Part shown: positions 1 to 3,936 of the stretch, piece by piece
Numbering within the stretch: the stretch's first letter is position 1
Layout of the letters: the number at the start of each line of letters is the position of its first letter
Origin: Caldisericota bacterium
GTDB lineage: Bacteria; CG03; B21-G15
Reading direction: 5' to 3'
Assembly (NCBI GenBank): GCA_003650255.1
Contig: QMOP01000072.1
Location: 1-6,655 of the forward strand
DNA length: 6,655 nucleotides
Notes under the pieces: model-generated
The model's input: the letters and a program-made list of their open reading frames with translations, nothing else
Databases searched by the model: none
Told to the model about the DNA's origin: nothing
Made by a program: the position numbers and the translations under genes

Positions 1-248
1 ATATAAACCTTTCTTGCAAGAAGTCCTTTAAGATATCTTCTGTTTTTCTTAAAATAATCTTTCACATAATCAAGTTTTGAATCATCGTATGCACTGAAAT
101 AAATCTTACAGTTCTTCAAATCTTTAGAAATATCAACCTTTGTTATTGTAACAAGACCTGTTTTAAAAAAATCAAGTTCTTTTTGAAGAATCTCTGATAT
201 TGCCCTTTTAAAAATCTCCTCAAACCTTTCCTTTCTGAAATATCTCAT
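1..248 (-). CDS. rbfA: Ribosome-binding factor A, RbfA (3' end cut by window edge)
   Basis: RbfA binds the 30S subunit near the 5' end of 16S rRNA and helps late 30S maturation, notably in the cold. The first 82 codons are visible, out of a usual total of about 115-130. The N-terminal helix (MRYFRKERFEEIFKRAISEI) is followed by the family core TITKVDISKDLKNCKIYFS at residues 34-52, the first KH-type strand region. A basic helix (KKNRRYLKGLLARKV, about 67-81) matches the usual '...R..L..rl.lR' segment. The start is ATG at 248-246, which overlaps the infB TGA stop as ATGA and has an AAGAGG ribosome-binding site five bases upstream. It is the last visible gene of the rimP-nusA-infB-rbfA operon. 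The C-terminus lies outside the window, so integrity cannot be judged. The identification rests on sequence pattern and on position after infB. Confidence 0.93.
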   Translation of the reverse strand, partial: MRYFRKERFEEIFKRAISEILQKELDFFKTGLVTITKVDISKDLKNCKIYFSAYDDSKLDYVKDYFKKNRRYLKGLLARKVY

Positions 249-2233
249 TCCAGCCTCTTTTTCTCTTCAGTAACTTTATATGCCTCAATTAAATCACCCT
301 CCTTTACATCTTTAAAATTTTCAAATCCAATTCCACACTCAAAACCCGTCTCAACCTCTTCAACATCACTCTTAAATCTTTTCAAAGATGAAATTTTTGC
401 ATCACCAACAACTATTCCATCTCTTATAATCCTTGCATTCACTCCTTTAACAACCTTACCTTCTTTTACTTCACATCCAGCAACATTTCCAATTTTTGAA
501 ATTCTAAATACCTTTTTAACAATTGCCTTTCCCAGAACCTCCTCCCTTTTAATAGGGGTCAAAAGTCCTTCGAGTGCTTTCTTCACATCCTCAACAAGAT
601 GAAAAATTATATTGTACAATCTTATCTCAACCCCTTCCTCCTTACTCAATTTACTAGCCTTCTCATCAGGTCTTACATTATAACCTATTATAATTGCATT
701 ACTTGCACTTGCCAGAATCACATCACTCTCTGTAATAGGACCCACTCCCTGATGAATAATTTTTAGTGAAATCTCCGGATGTTCAATTCTTTCAATCCCA
801 TCCTTTATTGCTTCCAAAGAACCAAGCACATCCGCCTTTATCACAAGTGGAAGAATTTTAACTCCCTCTTTATAAATTGATTCAAGAGAAATTCTTTTTA
901 TTCCCTCCCTCTTTTTCCTTTCAAATTCCTCTCTCCTTATCTCAACTATCTTCCTCATTTTTCTCTCATCTTCCACAACATAGAATGTATCTCCAAGTTG
1001 AGGAGGTGAAATAAAACCAAGAATCTCAACTGGCTGAGAGGGGTTTGCAACCTCAACCCTTTTCCCCCACTCATCAAACATATTTCTAACTTTTCCTCCT
1101 GTTATACCTGAAACAAAGGCATCTCCTATTTTTAATCTCCCCTGCTTTACAAGCACAGTTCCTAAAGCCCCTTTCCTTGGATCAAGTTTTGATTCAATCA
1201 CAACCCCACTTGCAGGAATATTCGGGTCTGCTTTTAACTCCATCGTTTCTGCCTTTAAAATTATCAACTCAAGAAGTTCATCAATTCCAATATTCTTTTT
1301 AGCAGATATTTCAACAAATATTGTATCTCCACCCCATTCTTCAGGTATTAAATTGTATTCTGAAAGTTGCTGTTTTACTCTTGAAACATTTGCCTGAGGC
1401 AAATCAATTTTATTTATTGCAACAATTATAGGAACATTTGCTGCCCTTGCATGATTTATTGCCTCAACTGTCTGGGGCATAACCCCATCATCTGCAGCAA
1501 CAACAAGAACAACAATATCAGTAACCTGTGCTCCTCTTGCTCTCATTGCAGTAAAAAGCTCATGACCCGGAGTATCAATAAATGTTATTTTATGTCCTCT
1601 AAACTCAATCTGATAAGCTCCTATGTGTTGAGTCATTGCTCCGGCTTCCTTTTCTGCTACATTTGTCTCTCTTATTGTATCAAGTAATGTTGTTTTTCCA
1701 TGGTCAACATGTCCCATAACAGTTACAATAGGAGGTCTTGGAACAAGATTCTCAGGTTTTATCTTTTCCTCGATCTCTTCAAAAATCTGTTTTAATTTTA
1801 CTTCATATCCCATTTCATGAGCAACAAGTGTTGCTGTATCAATATCAAGACGCTGATTAAGTGTTGCAACTATCCCTTGGGAAAGAAGATACTTTATAAG
1901 TTCAGAGGCCTTCACATTTAATTTCTCAGCAAGTTCCCTTACAGTAACTGTCTCATCTATTTCTATTACAGGCCTTTTTATCTCTTCTTTTTCTTCTTTT
2001 CTCTCCTCTTTTACTTCCTTCTCCTCAACTTTCTCTTCTTCAACCTTTACCTCTTCTTCTTTTTCCTCCTCTTCACCAAAAAATATTGCTTTTATTTTTT
2101 CAACCTCTTCTTCTGTAAGACCGGAGGAAGCAGTTTTAAGGTGAGTATACCCGAGTTCATGCAATCTTATAAGAAGGTCCTTGCTTGCTACTCCAAGTTC
2201 CTTTGCAAGTTGATAAACCCTAATCTTTGCCAT
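245..2233 (-). CDS. infB: Translation initiation factor IF-2
   Basis: IF-2 is the GTPase that brings formyl-Met-tRNA to the 30S subunit and promotes 50S joining. At 662 residues it is complete but short for the family (E. coli 890). Order of parts: IF2_N domain about 3-50; an almost pure Glu/Lys/Val linker 53-87; a second IF2_N domain about 95-145; the GTPase domain with G1 GHVDHGKT at 174-181, a G2 region MTQHIGAY at 200-207, G3 DTPGH at 220-224, G4 NKID at 274-277 and G5 SAK at 310-312; then domains II, III and the C-terminal tRNA-binding beta-barrel, where GCEVKEGKV at 586-594 is recognisable. All GTPase motifs are intact. G2 reads AGAMTQ where AGGITQ is more usual, a mild change. ATG at 2233-2231 is chosen because MAKIRVYQLA is the canonical IF2_N start and AAAGGAG sits four bases upstream. 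It overlaps nusA by 14 bases and rbfA by 4. Confidence 0.99.
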   Translation of the reverse strand: MAKIRVYQLAKELGVASKDLLIRLHELGYTHLKTASSGLTEEEVEKIKAIFFGEEEEKEEEVKVEEEKVEEKEVKEERKEEKEEIKRPVIEIDETVTVRELAEKLNVKASELIKYLLSQGIVATLNQRLDIDTATLVAHEMGYEVKLKQIFEEIEEKIKPENLVPRPPIVTVMGHVDHGKTTLLDTIRETNVAEKEAGAMTQHIGAYQIEFRGHKITFIDTPGHELFTAMRARGAQVTDIVVLVVAADDGVMPQTVEAINHARAANVPIIVAINKIDLPQANVSRVKQQLSEYNLIPEEWGGDTIFVEISAKKNIGIDELLELIILKAETMELKADPNIPASGVVIESKLDPRKGALGTVLVKQGRLKIGDAFVSGITGGKVRNMFDEWGKRVEVANPSQPVEILGFISPPQLGDTFYVVEDERKMRKIVEIRREEFERKKREGIKRISLESIYKEGVKILPLVIKADVLGSLEAIKDGIERIEHPEISLKIIHQGVGPITESDVILASASNAIIIGYNVRPDEKASKLSKEEGVEIRLYNIIFHLVEDVKKALEGLLTPIKREEVLGKAIVKKVFRISKIGNVAGCEVKEGKVVKGVNARIIRDGIVVGDAKISSLKRFKSDVEEVETGFECGIGFENFKDVKEGDLIEAYKVTEEKKRLE
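254..259 (-). promoter_or_regulatory. Ribosome-binding site of rbfA inside infB
   Basis: AAGAGG on the minus strand lies five bases before the rbfA ATG and within the last codons of infB. Together with the ATGA stop-start overlap it supports the rbfA start and coupled translation. Confidence 0.75.
1973..2077 (-). other. Glu/Lys-rich linker of IF-2 (polypurine coding strand)
   Basis: Residues 53-87 of IF-2 are nearly all Glu, Lys, Val and Arg and join the two IF2_N domains. IF-2 N-terminal regions are known to vary strongly in length and composition; this one is probably a charged helix or a flexible tether. At DNA level it is a long GAA/GAG/AAA tract, which appears as polypyrimidine on the plus strand. 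It contains Shine-Dalgarno-like GAGGAGG, but no start codon follows at a suitable distance. Confidence 0.8.
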
Positions 2234-3452
2234 AATTCTCCTTTAACTCCTCTATCTTTTTCAAAATTTCCTCTACTTTATCCTCTCCAACCAACTCCTT
2301 CCATTCCTCTTCCTTTAACTCCATCAATTTCCCTCTTAATCCTTTTTCCCTTATAACATTTTTTATCCCTGAAATTTTATTTTCAAGAAATTCAACAAGT
2401 TCATTTTCCATTTTCCTTTCCTCAAAACTTTTTATATCTATATGCCAGGAAGTAAGTTTTGCTGCAAGTTTAACATTAATTCCTCCTTTTCCAATTGCAA
2501 GGGATAATTGCTCTTTCTTTACAGTAACAAATGCTTCCTTCTTTTCTTCATCAAGTAAAACCTCATCAATCTCTGCAGGACTTAAGGCATTTTTAATATA
2601 TTCCTCAGGATCATCTGAGTAAAGAACAAGATCAATCCTCTCTCCACTTAAAGCATCACTTACAACTTGAACCCTTGATCCCTTTACTCCAACACATGCA
2701 CCGATCGGATCAACCTTTTGATTGTGACTTAAAACACTCATCTTACATCTTACACCTGGCTCCCTCGCTATATGCTTTATCTCAACAATACCTTCCTTAA
2801 CCTCTGGAACCTCCTGATAAAAAAGTTTTCTAACAAGTTCAGGATGCGTCCTTGAAACAACAACCTTTATATCTCTATTGTCCCTTTTTTCAACCTTAAC
2901 AACATAAAGTTTGAATATATTTCCTATTTCATACCTATCTTTTGAAATCTGCTCTCTTGGAGGAAGGATTGCTTCAACTTTCCCATCAATCAAAAAATAT
3001 ACATTCTTATCTTTTACTCTATACACCTCACTTACAATAACCTCACCTTCTTTCTTTTTAAACTCTTGAAAAAGCCTTTCAAGTTCTACCTCTTTTATTT
3101 TCTGTTGAATAACCTTTTTTGCTGTTTGAGCAGAAACCCTTGCTATCTCTTCGGTATCAATTGGAATTCTTATCTCATCACCAATTGAAATATTTTCCAC
3201 AATTTTCTTTGCCTCCTCTTTTGAAATTTCTCTTTTAGGATTTTCAACTGTATCCCTTACAATCTTTTTCGCAAATGCTCTTATTACCGCATTTTTTGTA
3301 TCAACTTCAACCTCATATTCACTTGCTTTACCATGATATTTTTTTAATGCTGAAACAACACTTGAAGCAATAAGCTCAATAAGCTCATTCTTTGGTATTC
3401 CTTTCTCATATTCAATCTGTTCCAATGCAGCAAAAAATTCTTTATCCCTCAT
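2220..3452 (-). CDS. nusA: Transcription termination/antitermination factor NusA
   Basis: NusA binds RNA polymerase near the RNA exit channel and modulates pausing, intrinsic termination and antitermination. Domains visible in the 410 residues: an RNAP-binding N-terminal domain about 1-125; an S1 domain about 135-200; KH1 about 201-275 with DPIGACVGVKGSRVQ (GxxG at 255-258); KH2 about 276-342 with LSLAIGKGGINVKLAAKLT (GxxG at 321-324). After KH2 comes a charged helical tail of about 68 residues (343-410). This makes the protein longer than the B. subtilis type (about 370) and shorter than E. coli NusA (495) with its two acidic repeats. The start ATG at 3452-3450 overlaps the rimP TGA as ATGA, with AAAGGG seven bases upstream. 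The TAG stop lies inside infB, giving a 14-base overlap. Both KH motifs are intact and nothing looks broken. Confidence 0.98.
   Translation of the reverse strand: MRDKEFFAALEQIEYEKGIPKNELIELIASSVVSALKKYHGKASEYEVEVDTKNAVIRAFAKKIVRDTVENPKREISKEEAKKIVENISIGDEIRIPIDTEEIARVSAQTAKKVIQQKIKEVELERLFQEFKKKEGEVIVSEVYRVKDKNVYFLIDGKVEAILPPREQISKDRYEIGNIFKLYVVKVEKRDNRDIKVVVSRTHPELVRKLFYQEVPEVKEGIVEIKHIAREPGVRCKMSVLSHNQKVDPIGACVGVKGSRVQVVSDALSGERIDLVLYSDDPEEYIKNALSPAEIDEVLLDEEKKEAFVTVKKEQLSLAIGKGGINVKLAAKLTSWHIDIKSFEERKMENELVEFLENKISGIKNVIREKGLRGKLMELKEEEWKELVGEDKVEEILKKIEELKENYGKD
2238..2244 (-). promoter_or_regulatory. Ribosome-binding site of infB inside nusA
   Basis: AAAGGAG on the minus strand ends four bases before the infB ATG and lies within the last codons of nusA. 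A second AGAGGAG sits at 2253-2247. The site decides the infB start and shows that infB is reached by ribosomes finishing nusA or initiating inside it. Confidence 0.8.
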
Positions 3453-3892
3453 ATTGAAACCCTTTGTTTACCCTCTTTTATTTCATTTAACTTTACTTTT
3501 TTTATACTTCCTTCCTTCTGAAGATAAAGAAAATCCTTATCAACTCCTTTTATTTTTCCTGTGATTATAGAACCATCCTTCAAAAAAAGATCTATTTCCA
3601 ATCCTTGCTTCCTCATAAAATCTTTCCTTGTTTTAAGCGGTCTATCAACTCCAGGAGAGGAAACAATTAAAAAGTATCTTCCCTTTATTAAATCTGGCTC
3701 AAGATCAAGATAAAACTCCACTTTTTCACTTACCCTTTTACACTCCTCAACATCAACACCACCAAGTTTATCAATAAATATCTCGAGCCTGCTCCTTCCG
3801 GGGATATGAGTAAACCTTATCTCAACAAGGTCCACTCCGTTTTCCCTACAAACTTCCTCAACAATATTTTTTATTCTTTCCATTCCTTCCAT
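3449..3892 (-). CDS. rimP: Ribosome maturation factor RimP
   Basis: RimP (formerly YhbC/YlxS) assists early 30S assembly, helping S12 and neighbouring proteins bind. Its 147 residues are typical (about 150). The N-terminal alpha/beta domain spans about 1-80; the family signature VSSPGVDRPL falls at 77-86, followed by KTRKDF; the C-terminal small barrel spans about 90-147 (IDLFLKDGSIITGKIKGVD). It is the first gene of the cluster, which is the usual order before nusA, and shares ATGA with it. The start is less certain than for the other genes: ATG at 3892-3890 has only AAAGAG one base upstream, while the second ATG at 3883-3881 has GAAGGA directly touching it. Neither has a well-spaced ribosome-binding site. 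The first ATG is preferred as it leaves a 44-base gap to the upstream gene and a possible promoter just before it. Confidence 0.95.
   Translation of the reverse strand: MEGMERIKNIVEEVCRENGVDLVEIRFTHIPGRSRLEIFIDKLGGVDVEECKRVSEKVEFYLDLEPDLIKGRYFLIVSSPGVDRPLKTRKDFMRKQGLEIDLFLKDGSIITGKIKGVDKDFLYLQKEGSIKKVKLNEIKEGKQRVSI
3460..3465 (-). promoter_or_regulatory. Ribosome-binding site of nusA inside rimP
   Basis: AAAGGG on the minus strand lies seven bases before the nusA ATG, inside the 3' end of rimP. It is a fair Shine-Dalgarno match at normal spacing and supports the ATG at 3452. Confidence 0.65.
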
Positions 3893-3936
3893 ACTCTTTA
3901 AATTTATAAAGATTTCTTTGATTTGTAAATAGAATT
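3893..3936 (-). other. 44-base intergenic gap, the only one in the window
   Basis: Very AT-rich gap between the TAA of the surface-protein gene and the ATG of rimP. It holds the possible promoter described above. It has no GC-rich hairpin followed by a T run, so no intrinsic terminator separates the two genes. The short AAAGA/TCTTT inverted repeat at 3908-3919 has a two-base loop and only AT-rich arms. Confidence 0.8.
3903..3929 (-). promoter_or_regulatory. Possible sigma-70-type promoter for the rimP operon
   Basis: Reading the minus strand, TTTACA (3929-3924) resembles a -35 box and TATAAA (3908-3903) a -10 box, 15 bases apart, which is slightly shorter than the ideal 17. Transcription would begin near 3896, only a few bases before the rimP ATG, giving a nearly leaderless message. 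This would fit the lack of a well-spaced ribosome-binding site there. In DNA this AT-rich such matches arise by chance, so the call is tentative. Confidence 0.33.

Noticed and set aside
1451..1687. Open plus-strand frame of 78 codons
   Set aside because: It lies opposite the most conserved part of the IF-2 GTPase domain, has Ser/Cys/Asn-rich low-complexity translation and no ribosome-binding site; it is a shadow of infB.
2065..2071. GAGGAGG inside infB as an internal initiation site for a shorter IF-2
   Set aside because: It arises from Glu codons in the Glu/Lys linker and no ATG, GTG or TTG follows in frame at a workable distance.
1973..2077. Polypurine/polypyrimidine tract as a triplex-forming element
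   Set aside because: Explained by the Glu/Lys codons of the IF-2 linker; no clear mirror symmetry seen by eye.
2141..2356. Open plus-strand frame of 71 codons across the nusA/infB junction
   Set aside because: Its Pro/Leu/Ser-rich translation simply mirrors the purine-rich coding strand of nusA and infB; no recognisable protein.
3908..3919. Inverted repeat AAAGA/TCTTT as a terminator
   Set aside because: Arms are five AT-rich bases with a two-base loop and no following T run on the minus strand; too weak to terminate transcription.
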